The notes: a model not told the origin generated them from the sequence alone. Shown: positions 27,786 to 36,147, counted from the stretch's first letter. The stretch: 64,000 bases of DNA from Rhizobium sp. Root1334 (GCF_001426665.1 NZ_LMEY01000029.1:260654-324653), one strand, 5' to 3'. Made by a program: numbers and translations.

Positions 27786-27898
27786 TGGTCATTCCCTGCA
27801 GAGATGCCGCTGGAGCGTTGGAACAGCCGAATTGACGCTGTCGCTACGCGCTCTTCGTGACATTATCGTGATCGTGGCAGTGATCCGCCACCCATAGT

Positions 27899-29407
27899 TC
27901 AATGTGTTTTCTGGCCTATCAGACGCGAGCGCAGAAAATTGGAGGCGCTGTCGAAGATGAAGACGACGATGAGGATCAGAATAACCATATAGCAGACGTT
28001 TTCCCAATCCGAATTCGTCCGCATCGCCTCCCACAGTTTCAGGCCGATACCGCCAGCACCCACAGCGCCGATGATGGTCGCCGAGCGCGTATTGGATTCC
28101 CAGAAATACAAGGCCTGGCTGGCAAAGACCGGCAGAACCTGCGGCAAGACCCCGAACCGCTGCACGGCAAGCGGTGCAGCACCGACCGATTTCACGCCCT
28201 CGCGTTGCTTGTCGTCAATGTTTTCCAGCGCTTCGGCATAGAGCTTTCCGAGCGTACCGGTGTCGGTGAAGAAGATCGCCGACATGCCGGCGAGTGGTCC
28301 GGGGCCGAAGGCGCGGGTGAAAAATAGCGCCCAGATCAGCATGTCCACCGATCGCAGGAAGTCGAAGAACCGCTTTATAATCTGGTTGAGCAAACCATTG
28401 CGGGTGATGTTTCGCGCGGCGAGGAAGCACAACGGGAACGCGATGATCGAGGCAAACAGTGTGCCGACAAAGGCCATGACGATGGTCTGCAGCAGCTTGG
28501 TCCAGACGTCGAGATGCTGCCATTCGGAATTGTAGAGGATGTTGTTCCAGGCGAGCGAGAGGTTGGAACGGCTTGGATCCAGACGCTCGCCGCTGGTGAT
28601 CAGGCTCATCACTTCGCCAAAGGACTTGTTGAAGAACGGCGAGTTGGTATCGAAAATGAAGTTTGCCCAGCCGGGAAAGCGGTTGTGGATGCTGATCTTT
28701 TCCTTGTCGACATCAGCCCAGCCGGTCATCCCGAAGGCAAGCGTGATCTTTTCACCCGGACGCTTCTGCGTCGCCCATTCCGGAAGGGCGCCTTCCGGCG
28801 TTACACCCGCGGAATGCTCAAGATCGATCAACAGGGTCTCGCCGCCATGCGTGGCCGTGACCTTGCCGTCGATTACATCGATGCTGGTGGTGCTGTTGAA
28901 ATTGACAGTGGCGCGGCTGACGACTTCTTCGGTCCGGGTTTCCGCCCGGGCGCCTGCCTGGGTGCTGCCTCCGACGGCTGCATTCGGTGCCATGAAGCTG
29001 AAGCTGGAACTCTTCTTCGGAGCGGCCTGTTGTGCTGCGGCGGGGACATCGATGGTACGCTCAACCATCTTCGTCTCGATCTTCACCCATTCGGGCTTTG
29101 CGTCGGGACCGAGCGGCGAGTAACGCGGATAGACGACCTGCATCGTGCCATCGGCCGCGATCTTGATGTCAGGCCGGACCTCATAGGAAACCCAGTCGGC
29201 CAGATAAGTGCCGGCAATGCCCCAGTTGGCGTTGGCCAGAACCTGGCCGATCGAGAAAAACCACCAGCTGTAGACCATGTAGAGGCCAATACCGGCGAAA
29301 ACCAGGATCGAGCGGATGCGCTTGTTGGCCGAACCTTTGACAAGATGCGGGTGACGGGCAGCAATCGCGTCCATCTGCGCGGTGTTCATCATCGTGTTTA
29401 CGGTCAT
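27899..29407 (-). CDS. phnE2: Phosphonate/phosphate ABC permease with large periplasmic insert (PhnE2/PhoT)
   Basis: 502 residues, far longer than the usual 260-330 of PhnE. One membrane helix near 35-55 is followed by about 230 mostly soluble residues (about 65-300), including an Ala/Ser/Thr-rich stretch, before the permease domain with its EAA-type loop. Matches the second permease (PhoT) of the rhizobial phoCDET transporter. The ATG at 29407 has AGGAGG 7 bases upstream, overlapping the end of the preceding permease gene. Function: inner-membrane channel for phosphonate/phosphate together with PhnE. Confidence 0.92.
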   Translation of the reverse strand: MTVNTMMNTAQMDAIAARHPHLVKGSANKRIRSILVFAGIGLYMVYSWWFFSIGQVLANANWGIAGTYLADWVSYEVRPDIKIAADGTMQVVYPRYSPLGPDAKPEWVKIETKMVERTIDVPAAAQQAAPKKSSSFSFMAPNAAVGGSTQAGARAETRTEEVVSRATVNFNSTTSIDVIDGKVTATHGGETLLIDLEHSAGVTPEGALPEWATQKRPGEKITLAFGMTGWADVDKEKISIHNRFPGWANFIFDTNSPFFNKSFGEVMSLITSGERLDPSRSNLSLAWNNILYNSEWQHLDVWTKLLQTIVMAFVGTLFASIIAFPLCFLAARNITRNGLLNQIIKRFFDFLRSVDMLIWALFFTRAFGPGPLAGMSAIFFTDTGTLGKLYAEALENIDDKQREGVKSVGAAPLAVQRFGVLPQVLPVFASQALYFWESNTRSATIIGAVGAGGIGLKLWEAMRTNSDWENVCYMVILILIVVFIFDSASNFLRSRLIGQKTH

Positions 29408-29418
29408 GGGGCCGCCTC

Positions 29419-30381
29419 CTATTGCGCCAACTGGAAGGCCTGATCACCAACGAGGCGGCGGCGCAGCCATGCGGAAAACTGATCGACGGCAATGATCGTC
29501 GTGAACAGAAGAATGATGATCGCCAAGGTCTTGGCTTCATGACCCTGGCTGATCGACAGCCGCAACGGCTCGCCGATACCACCGCCGCCGACAGCACCAA
29601 TAATAGTGGAAGCGCGCACGTTGATTTCGAGACGCAGCAGGAAATAGCTCATGAAGTTCGGCAAAACCTGCGGCACGATGCCGAACCAGACGCGCTCGAA
29701 CCAGTTGCCACCGGCAGCGCGCAGGCCTTCATCCGGCTTCATGTCGGCATTTTCGACCACTTCAAAGAACAACTTGCCGAGCGCACCGACCGTATGGATC
29801 GAAACGGCGATCATTGCCGGGATCGGCCCGAGGGACAGGATCGCGAGGAAGAAACCGGCAATCACCACTTCCGGAAAGGCGCGCAGGATTTCCATGATGC
29901 GCCGGGCCAAGCCGCGAACCCAGGGATTGGGCATCAGGTTGCGGGCGGCAAAGAAACAGAGGATGAAGCCGAAGAACATGCCGAAGATGGTCGAGAAGAT
30001 CGCGATATTCAGCGTTTCCAGCATTTTGTAGAAATATTCGGGCACATAGATGCTGTCCGTCAGATACATCCGGCCTTCGGGATAATTGTATTTCAGGCTG
30101 CCATCGTCGTAAGGCGAAGGCAGATCGAACATCGCCCGGCCGATTTCGGCGCCATCGCGCGGCACGAGGTCGCCGACGAAATCGAAGAAATAGGGCAGGC
30201 GGTCGAAAAACTTGCCGGCATTGGTCGCATTGGCAAACCAGAGCGACCCGGACAGCGCCACGGCGAGCAGCGCAAGGCCAAGGAATGTGTAGGTGCGGCG
30301 GCGGAGATTGAGCTCCTGCCAGTGGCGTTCGACCACGGCGCCATTGTCGCTCAGGGTCGTGGAAAGCGCTGACGTGGCCAT
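29419..30381 (-). CDS. phnE: Phosphonate/phosphate ABC permease PhnE (PhoE type)
   Basis: 320 residues from the ATG at 30381 (CCGGAGA 6-7 bases upstream; a GTG at 30399 is possible). One N-terminal helix, then a moderate periplasmic loop (about 55-120), then the binding-protein-dependent permease domain with an EAA loop near GLRAAGGNWFERVWFGIVPQV. Works as a heterodimer with the longer permease encoded 11 bases downstream. Confidence 0.93.
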   Translation of the reverse strand: MATSALSTTLSDNGAVVERHWQELNLRRRTYTFLGLALLAVALSGSLWFANATNAGKFFDRLPYFFDFVGDLVPRDGAEIGRAMFDLPSPYDDGSLKYNYPEGRMYLTDSIYVPEYFYKMLETLNIAIFSTIFGMFFGFILCFFAARNLMPNPWVRGLARRIMEILRAFPEVVIAGFFLAILSLGPIPAMIAVSIHTVGALGKLFFEVVENADMKPDEGLRAAGGNWFERVWFGIVPQVLPNFMSYFLLRLEINVRASTIIGAVGGGGIGEPLRLSISQGHEAKTLAIIILLFTTIIAVDQFSAWLRRRLVGDQAFQLAQ

Positions 30382-30442
30382 GAAGTCTCCGGCAAACACG
30401 AGGCCTCGAAGGACGTCATGCCCCGAGACTGCTTAAACAAGG

Positions 30443-30471
30443 AGCGCTGGCCGGGATAGCCGGCCAGCGCT
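30443..30471. terminator. 12-bp hairpin between phnD and phnE
   Basis: AGCGCTGGCCGG (30443-30454) and CCGGCCAGCGCT (30460-30471) around a 5-base loop. On the minus-strand message it lies 17 bases after the phnD stop with no U-run behind it (the T-run is on the opposite strand). It therefore looks like the mRNA-stabilising or partial-terminator hairpin often seen after binding-protein genes, letting phnD exceed phnE. Confidence 0.7.
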
Positions 30472-30487
30472 TTTAATGCGGGCGATA

Positions 30488-31393
30488 TCAGCCGCCGATG
30501 GTCGACTTGCGAGCGTCGATGATCGGCTTGTAGAAGTCCGAATTGACTTCGACGAAGCCCTTGAAGTCGCCGCCCATGACGCCGGCAAAGCAGGCTGCAT
30601 CGGTCTTCGGCAGATCGAGCATGAACTGCTTGAACTTTGCCTTCATGTCATTGTTCATCGAAGTGCGAACGACGATCGGGCCGTTCGGGATCAGCGGCGA
30701 GCGCCACAGTTCGACTAGGTCGTTCATGTCGACAACGCCCTTTTCGACCATCTTGTGCAGGTTGCCGGAGGTGTAGCCGTCCTTGAACTCGCCAATGCCC
30801 GAACCGAAGGTCGTGCCAGCATCGAAGGTGCCCTTGAGCACTTCGAGAACGAGGTTTTCATGGCCGCCGCCGAAACCGGTCTCAGCGAAGAATTCCTTGA
30901 CCGGCATGCCGATCGTTTCCGGCAGGGTCACGCTCGGGATCAGGTAGCCCGATGTGGAGTCCGGATCGGCAAAGCCGAGCTTCTTGCCCTTGAGATCGGC
31001 AACGCTGGTGTAACCCTTGTCCTTGCGGGCAACCATGATCGAGTAGTAGCCGGTCGAACCGTCGGACTGTTCGGTCGTCAGGATCGGCTCGACGGCGTCA
31101 GCCTTGGCGAGGAAGATCTTGGCATAGCCGGAAGCACCGAGTTCTGCATAATCGAGCGTGCCGCCGAGCAGGCCCTGGATAACGCCGTCATAGTCGGCAG
31201 CCGGGAAGAACGAGACCTTCTCGACATTCAGCGCCGTCTTCAGGTGATCGCCGAGGCACTGGTAATTGCGCAGGCGGTCGGCTTCGTTTTCACCGCCGAT
31301 GATGCCGACGCGGAATTCCTTGAGGTCTTCGGCCTGAACGTGGCCGACGAGGGCAAAGAGCGCAACGGCGCTCAAAAGTGCTTTCTTCAACAT
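30488..31393 (-). CDS. phnD: Phosphonate/phosphate-binding periplasmic protein PhnD
   Basis: 301 residues with a signal peptide (MLKKALLSAVALFALVGHVQA, cut after residue 21). The mature part is a PhnD-type solute-binding protein (GIIGGENEADRLRNYQCLGDHL; YYSIMVARKDKGYTSV; GFADPDSTSGYLIPS). It captures phosphonate (and perhaps phosphate) for PhnC-E-E2. CAGGAGA 9 bases before the ATG. A strong hairpin follows the gene. Confidence 0.95.
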   Translation of the reverse strand: MLKKALLSAVALFALVGHVQAEDLKEFRVGIIGGENEADRLRNYQCLGDHLKTALNVEKVSFFPAADYDGVIQGLLGGTLDYAELGASGYAKIFLAKADAVEPILTTEQSDGSTGYYSIMVARKDKGYTSVADLKGKKLGFADPDSTSGYLIPSVTLPETIGMPVKEFFAETGFGGGHENLVLEVLKGTFDAGTTFGSGIGEFKDGYTSGNLHKMVEKGVVDMNDLVELWRSPLIPNGPIVVRTSMNNDMKAKFKQFMLDLPKTDAACFAGVMGGDFKGFVEVNSDFYKPIIDARKSTIGG

Positions 31394-31484
31394 AAGGGTC
31401 TTCTCCTGTTATCCCGGCGGCGCCGGTTCACATTCGGTTGCAAAGCTCTGCCCTTGACGCGGGCTTTCGATCCCGGCTCGCTCC

Positions 31485-32321
31485 TTAGAGCCCGGCCAGT
31501 GCCAGCGGTTTGACGCCGGCGGATTTCGCATTGTCCTGCGCAGCAGGAATGTTGATGCTTGTCGATGTCATCGATTCATCGAGCTCGGCGCCTGAGCCAT
31601 AGATTTCAGCGACGGCTGCAGCTGTCAGTTCCTGCGGCTGACCATCGAAAACGACCTGCCCATGCGCCATTCCGATGATGCGCTCGCAGTAGTTTCGCGC
31701 CGTATCCAGCGTATGCAGGTTGGTGACGACGGTGATGCCGTCGCGCTCGTTGATATCGCGCAGCGCATCCATGACGATCTTGGCGTTCAGCGGATCGAGC
31801 GAGGCGATCGGCTCGTCGGCCAGCAGCATCTTCGGCTGCTGCATCAGGGCGCGGGCAATGGCAACACGCTGCTGCTGGCCGCCGGACAGGGTGCCTGCGG
31901 GCTGCAGCGCCGTCTGTTCGATGCCCAGACGTTCCAGCGCGCCGATTGCCATGATGCGCTCTTCACGGGTGAACATGTTGAGGACGCTGAGCACCGTCGA
32001 GCGATGATTGAGGCGGCCGAGCAAGACGTTGGTGAGCACGTCGAGACGTGGCACCAGATTGAATTGCTGGAAAATCATGGCGCAATCGCGCTGCCAGTTG
32101 CGAAGCGCTGCACCGCGCAGCGACGACACTTCCAGAGCGCCGAAATGGATGGAGCCGGACGAAACGTCATTGAGACGATTGATCATCCGGAGCAGTGTCG
32201 ACTTGCCCGCACCGGACCGGCCGATGATGCCGACCATCTGGCCCTGCGGGATGTCGAAGGTAACCGAGTTGACGGCAATTTTCTTGCCGAACTGACGTGT
32301 TACATTCTTCAGCTGAAACAT
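31485..32321 (-). CDS. phnC: Phosphonate ABC transporter ATPase PhnC (PhoC type)
   Basis: 278 residues from the ATG at 32321 (AAAGGACG 7 bases upstream; an upstream in-frame codon at 32363 is unlikely). Walker A GRSGAGKS at 34-41, signature LSGGQQQR, Walker B MLLADEPIASLD. A C-terminal extension of about 30 residues (from ELDESMTSTS) goes beyond the core. First gene of the transporter transcript; a three-half-site PHO-box-like sequence lies 65-93 bases upstream. Confidence 0.95.
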   Translation of the reverse strand: MFQLKNVTRQFGKKIAVNSVTFDIPQGQMVGIIGRSGAGKSTLLRMINRLNDVSSGSIHFGALEVSSLRGAALRNWQRDCAMIFQQFNLVPRLDVLTNVLLGRLNHRSTVLSVLNMFTREERIMAIGALERLGIEQTALQPAGTLSGGQQQRVAIARALMQQPKMLLADEPIASLDPLNAKIVMDALRDINERDGITVVTNLHTLDTARNYCERIIGMAHGQVVFDGQPQELTAAAVAEIYGSGAELDESMTSTSINIPAAQDNAKSAGVKPLALAGL

Positions 32322-32385
32322 GAGCAGTCGTCCTTTGGCAGTGGCACAATAGGCCCTTGCCATAATGGCGGTTGATGAAGGGGGA

Positions 32386-32414
32386 ATGTCAGTTTGATGT
32401 CGTTTTCGTTACAG
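32386..32414 (-). promoter_or_regulatory. PHO-box-like sequence upstream of phnC
   Basis: On the minus strand three 7-bp half-sites occur with exact 11-bp period: CTGTAAC, ACGACAT and CTGACAT, separated by GAAA and CAAA. Compared with the PhoB half-site CTGTCAT they score 5, 4 and 6 of 7. The position, 65-93 bases before the phnC ATG, suits PhoB activation. S. meliloti phoCDET is known to be PhoB-dependent. Confidence 0.7.
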
Positions 32415-32419
32415 TCCAC

Positions 32420-32441
32420 AATCCCCGCACAGGCGGGGATT
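32420..32441. terminator. Hairpin between the acyltransferase gene and phnC
   Basis: AATCCCCGC and GCGGGGATT arms around a 4-base loop, just past the stop of the upstream acyltransferase gene and before the PHO box. It has no T-run, so it may be a weak terminator separating the two phn transcripts. Confidence 0.55.
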
Positions 32442-32454
32442 GGTGCTGCAAACG

Positions 32455-33072
32455 TCAGGCATTGTGACGGGCAAGGAATGCGTCCGCATCGAGCATTCTG
32501 AAATCGTCGAGGGCATCGCGCAGCTTGCCGTGATCCCAATCCCACCAGGCCAGTTTTTCGAAACGGCCGGCAATATCCTTGCCGAAACGCTCGCGGATCA
32601 GTTTGGCCGGAACGCCTCCGACGATGGTGTAGGGTTCGACATCCTTGGAGACGACCGCTCCCGAACCGACGACCGCGCCGTTGCCGATCGTGACCCCGGG
32701 CAGCACCGTCGCACCATGGCCGATCCAGACATCATGGCCGATGACGACGCGGTTTTCGCGCCGCCAGGCAAAGAAATCCTGCTCCATGTCCGCGTCCGGC
32801 CAGTAGTTCGAGGCGCGGTAGGTGAAATGGTGCAGCGTCGCCCGCCAGGTCGGATGGTTGGTGGCATTGATGCGAACGGATGCCGCCAGATTGGCGAATT
32901 TTCCGATCGTCGCGCACCAGATCATGCCGTCGCGCTCGATATAGGAATAATCCCCGAACTCGACCTCGTCGAGGCGGCAACGATCACCGACTTCCGTGTA
33001 ACGGCCAAGCGTCGACTGGTTGACGGTGGCAGTTGCATGGATCGTCGGCTCTTCGCTCAGCTTCTGGCTCAT
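32455..33072 (-). CDS. Hexapeptide-repeat acyltransferase of the phn operon
   Basis: 205 residues of the left-handed beta-helix, xenobiotic (chloramphenicol-type) acetyltransferase family. Hexapeptide repeats run through VVIGHDVWIGHGATVLPGV, IGNGAVVGSGAVVSKDV and the GGVPAKLIRERF end typical of the family. It overlaps phnL by 4 bases, so it is the last gene of the phnG transcript. Such genes recur in alphaproteobacterial C-P lyase operons; E. coli uses an unrelated GNAT enzyme, PhnO, to acetylate aminoalkylphosphonates. A similar role here is inference. Confidence 0.85.
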   Translation of the reverse strand: MSQKLSEEPTIHATATVNQSTLGRYTEVGDRCRLDEVEFGDYSYIERDGMIWCATIGKFANLAASVRINATNHPTWRATLHHFTYRASNYWPDADMEQDFFAWRRENRVVIGHDVWIGHGATVLPGVTIGNGAVVGSGAVVSKDVEPYTIVGGVPAKLIRERFGKDIAGRFEKLAWWDWDHGKLRDALDDFRMLDADAFLARHNA

Positions 33073-33776
33073 GCGGCAGCCTTTCGCGGCGAGAAGGCAG
33101 ATACATCAAGGATGCGGTCGGCGACGGCGTCACGCACTTCCTCGTCATGGAAGATACCGAGCAGGGCAACACCCTCGGCCTTCTTGGCGGCTATCATCTC
33201 GACAACGACACGGCGGTTTGTCGCGTCAAGCGATGCCGTCGGCTCGTCGAGCAGCAGAATCGCATGATCCGTAATGAAGCCACGGGCAATGTTGACACGC
33301 TGCTGCTCACCACCCGAGAAAGTGGCTGGCGGCAATTGCCAGAGTTCACGCGGCAGGTTGAGTTTCGCCAGCAGGCCGGACGCTTTTTCACGCGCTGCGG
33401 CCTGCTCGACCCCGCGCGCCAGAAGCGGTTCGGCAACGACATCGAGTGCCGACACGCGCGGAACGACGCGCAGGAACTGACTGACATAACCCAGCGTATC
33501 ACGCCGGACTTCCAGCACCGCGCGGGGGGCTGCATGAGCGAGATCGACCAGGTGGCCCTGATGCTCGATCAGGATCTGGCCAGCATCAACGGCATAGTTG
33601 CCGTAGAGCATTTTCAGGATCGAACTCTTGCCGACACCGGACGGACCGCCGAGCACGACGCACTCGCCCTTCTTGACGGAGAACGACACGCCATTGACGA
33701 CCGGCAGTCGGATACCGTCGCGCAGGTGCATGGTGAAGCTTTTGGCGACTTCGGAAACAACGAGGGGAGTGGCCAT
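33069..33776 (-). CDS. phnL: C-P lyase accessory ATPase PhnL
   Basis: 235 residues from the ATG at 33776, where AAGGAGA lies 8 bases upstream; the frame stays open upstream into phnK but that part is repeat sequence. ABC-type ATPase with Walker A GGPSGVGKSS at 43-52, signature FSGGEQQR and Walker B ILLLDEPTASLD. PhnL works with PhnGHI to couple phosphonate to the ribose of ATP. Overlaps the acyltransferase gene by 4 bases. Confidence 0.94.
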   Translation of the reverse strand: MATPLVVSEVAKSFTMHLRDGIRLPVVNGVSFSVKKGECVVLGGPSGVGKSSILKMLYGNYAVDAGQILIEHQGHLVDLAHAAPRAVLEVRRDTLGYVSQFLRVVPRVSALDVVAEPLLARGVEQAAAREKASGLLAKLNLPRELWQLPPATFSGGEQQRVNIARGFITDHAILLLDEPTASLDATNRRVVVEMIAAKKAEGVALLGIFHDEEVRDAVADRILDVSAFSPRKAAA

Positions 33777-33793
33777 GACTATTTCTCCTTTTG

Positions 33794-33842
33794 GAGCATG
33801 GTTTGGTCCGAAAACCGGTTTCCACTTTTCGGAACCATGCTC
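33794..33842. repeat. Rhizobial intergenic palindrome at the phnK/phnL junction
   Basis: Outer arms GAGCATGGTT (33794-33803) and AACCATGCTC (33833-33842), inner arms TCCGAAAA (33807-33814) and TTTTCGGA (33826-33833), with a CCGGTTTCCA-type loop. This looks like the abundant short palindromic repeat of rhizobial intergenic regions. It reaches into the stop codon of phnK. Confidence 0.7.
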
Positions 33843-34617
33843 AGACCTGCAGAATGGAGGAAACGAGGAGCTGGGTGTACGGCTCGCGCGGATCGTCAAG
33901 CACCCGGTCGGTCAGGCCCTGCTCGATCACCAAACCATCCTTCATCACCATCATCCGGTGGGACAGAAGGCGTGCGACCGCAAGGTCATGGGTAACGATG
34001 ATCGCCGAAAGGCCGAGGTCGTGCACGAGGCCGCGCACCAGATCGAGCAGGCGGGCCTGAACAGAGACATCAAGACCTCCGGTCGGCTCGTCCATGAACA
34101 CCAGACGCGGGGACGTGACGAGGTTGCGGGCGATCTGCAGGCGCTGGCGCATGCCGCCCGAGAACGACCGCGGCTGATCGTCGATGCGGTCTTCCTCGAT
34201 CTCGACGCGGCGCAGCCAGTCGGCGGCCGTAGCGCGGATATTGCCATAGTGCCGATCACCGACCGCCATCAGCCGCTCGCCGACATTGGCACCGGCAGAC
34301 ACCGTCATGCGCAGGCCATCGGCCGGGTTCTGGTGCACGAAGCCCCAATCGGTGCGCATCAGGAAGCGGCGCTCCGCCTCCCCCATACGGGCAAGATCGC
34401 GGTACTGGCCGTCGCGCATATGGTATTCGACAATGCCGGAACTGGGCATCAGCCGGGTGGAGAGACAGGACAGCAACGTTGTCTTGCCTGAGCCGGATTC
34501 ACCAACGATGGCAAGAACTTCACCGGGCCACAGCTCGAAGGATACATTGCGGCATCCGATGCGGCTGCCGTAGAATTTCGACACGTCGTTGACTTTGAGA
34601 AGCGGTGTCTGGGTCAT
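33841..34617 (-). CDS. phnK: C-P lyase complex ATPase PhnK
   Basis: 258 residues from the ATG at 34617 (MTQTPLLKVNDVSKFYG). Walker A GESGSGKTT at 39-47, signature FSGGMRQR, Walker B RLVFMDEPTGGLD. PhnK docks on the PhnGHIJ core. The frame is open for a further stretch upstream, but that is the mosaic repeat at 34680-34809, not protein. The stop is formed at the edge of a palindromic repeat. Confidence 0.94.
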   Translation of the reverse strand: MTQTPLLKVNDVSKFYGSRIGCRNVSFELWPGEVLAIVGESGSGKTTLLSCLSTRLMPSSGIVEYHMRDGQYRDLARMGEAERRFLMRTDWGFVHQNPADGLRMTVSAGANVGERLMAVGDRHYGNIRATAADWLRRVEIEEDRIDDQPRSFSGGMRQRLQIARNLVTSPRLVFMDEPTGGLDVSVQARLLDLVRGLVHDLGLSAIIVTHDLAVARLLSHRMMVMKDGLVIEQGLTDRVLDDPREPYTQLLVSSILQV

Positions 34618-34679
34618 GGGGCGATTTCCATGTTGAGCAAGTAAGTGCTTGAAGGAAGGCGAGCGGCGGCTTGCTTCCT

Positions 34680-34809
34680 CTTCTCCCCAGCGGGGAGAAG
34701 GTGGCCGGCAGGGCCGGATGAGGGGGCGGTGCGGCCATTTCGGAGTGTGCGGAAAGGTCCCCTCATCACCTCGCTTTCGCTCGGCACTTCTCCCCGCTGG
34801 GGAGAAGTG
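34680..34809. repeat. RIME-like mosaic palindromic element inside the phn operon
   Basis: Two palindromes, CTTCTCCCCAGCGGGGAGAAG (34680-34700; 21 bases including the centre) and a near-copy in inverse orientation at 34785-34809, frame about 85 bases containing GGCCGG and CCGGATGAGGGG / CCCCTCATCA blocks that also pair. This is the make-up of the Rhizobium intergenic mosaic element (RIME). It separates phnJ from phnK by 235 bases in an otherwise overlapping operon. Confidence 0.8.
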
Positions 34810-34852
34810 GGAGCCTGCGGCAGCTTGCAAGCCGAATACGCTACCAAACCCC

Positions 34853-35731
34853 TCATTCGGCCGCCTCCTGCCGCGCCAGCATCTCGCCCGCATGACCATG
34901 CTCGCGGCGATCCTCGCAATGGTCGGTGTCCGAGCAGACGAACATACGTCCGCCCTTGTCGTCGAGAACGACTTCATCGAGATAGACGTGCTCGGCGCCG
35001 CACAGCGCGCAGGGCTTGTCGAAATGCTGGATCTCGAACGGATGATCCTCGAAATCGAGGCTGACGACGTCGGTATGGGGCGGAACCGCGTAGATGCGCT
35101 TTTCACGTCCGGCACCGAACAGCTGCAGCGCTTCCGACATGTGCATTTTCGGATTGTCGAATTTTGGGGTCGGCGACGGATCCATGACGTAGCGGCCTTC
35201 GACCTTGACCGGATAGGCATAGGTCGTGGCGATGTGGCCGTTGCGGGCGATATCCTCATAAAGCTTCACATGCATGAGGCCGTATTCTTCCAGCGCATGC
35301 ATCTTGCGGGTTTCGGTCTCGCGCGGCTCGAGGAAACGCAGCGGTTCGGGAATCGGAACCTGATAAACCAGCGTCTGACCGGCCGTCAGCGTCTCCTCGG
35401 GAATGCGGTGGCGCGTCTGGATGATCGTCGCTTCGCGGGTTTTGGTGGTCACTGCGACATTGGCAACCTTCTGGAAGAAGGCGCGGATAGAGACGGCATT
35501 GGTCGTGTCGTCGGCGCCCTGGTCGATGACCTTCAGCACATCCTTTGGTCCGAGGATCGCCGCCGTGACCTGCACGCCACCGGTGCCCCAGCCATAGGGC
35601 ATCGGCATTTCGCGCGATGCAAACGGAACCTGATAGCCGGGTATCGAAATCGCCTTGAGGATCGCCCGGCGGATCATCCGCTTGGTCTGTTCGTCGAGGT
35701 AAGCGAAATTGTAGGTGGCAAGGTCAGTCAT
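34853..35731 (-). CDS. phnJ: C-P lyase catalytic subunit PhnJ
   Basis: 292-residue radical-SAM enzyme that breaks the carbon-phosphorus bond of 5-phosphoribosyl alkylphosphonate, giving alkane and 5-phosphoribosyl 1,2-cyclic phosphate. The C-terminal motif CX2CX21CX5C is complete, with Cys241, Cys244 and Cys266 (iron-sulphur cluster) and Cys272 (radical relay) at the same numbers as in E. coli PhnJ. Overlaps the fosX-like gene by 4 bases (ATGA). Confidence 0.97.
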   Translation of the reverse strand: MTDLATYNFAYLDEQTKRMIRRAILKAISIPGYQVPFASREMPMPYGWGTGGVQVTAAILGPKDVLKVIDQGADDTTNAVSIRAFFQKVANVAVTTKTREATIIQTRHRIPEETLTAGQTLVYQVPIPEPLRFLEPRETETRKMHALEEYGLMHVKLYEDIARNGHIATTYAYPVKVEGRYVMDPSPTPKFDNPKMHMSEALQLFGAGREKRIYAVPPHTDVVSLDFEDHPFEIQHFDKPCALCGAEHVYLDEVVLDDKGGRMFVCSDTDHCEDRREHGHAGEMLARQEAAE

Positions 35732-36147
35732 TCGGCTGCCTCCTTCAAACGGGAATAGGTATCCAGCCGCTCGGCGAGCGTGCCGGTGTGAAGTTCAAAC
35801 AGATGATTGTCGGCATCATGGAAATAGATCGAGCGGCCCTCACCTTCGACACGCGGCCGTGGTGGCATGAGGTCAAGGCCGAGCGACTGGATGCGCTCCA
35901 GATAGATGTCGATATCCTCGTCACGGATCTTGAACGCGACGTGGTTGTAGGTGCGCTCGCTCAGGCTCTCGCCCTGCATGATGGCGATCCAGAGATCGCC
36001 GATCGTGAAGAACTTTTCCGCAGATCGCGAGAACTGCATCTCATCACTGGCATAGACCTGTTTCGCGCCGAAGACGGTCTGGAGAATGCCGGTCATCCTC
36101 TCAAGATCGCTGACGACGAAGGTGATGTGGGAGAGGTCCTCTATCAT
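35728..36147 (-). CDS. fosX: FosX-type fosfomycin epoxide hydrolase (VOC fold)
   Basis: 139 residues of the vicinal-oxygen-chelate family. The FosX residues are all present at the family numbers: metal ligands His7, His69 and Glu118, and general base Glu44. FosX adds water to fosfomycin, an epoxy-phosphonate antibiotic; the Mesorhizobium loti homologue is likewise encoded in a phn operon and is known as a weak fosfomycin hydrolase. Sandwiched between phnI and phnJ with 4-base overlaps on both sides, it may instead serve phosphonate catabolism. Activity level cannot be told from sequence. Confidence 0.88.
   Translation of the reverse strand: MIEDLSHITFVVSDLERMTGILQTVFGAKQVYASDEMQFSRSAEKFFTIGDLWIAIMQGESLSERTYNHVAFKIRDEDIDIYLERIQSLGLDLMPPRPRVEGEGRSIYFHDADNHLFELHTGTLAERLDTYSRLKEAAE

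Noticed and set aside
33777..33899. N-terminal extension of PhnL into phnK
   Set aside because: The added residues are translated from the palindromic repeat; AAGGAGA and the family N-terminus place the start at 33776.
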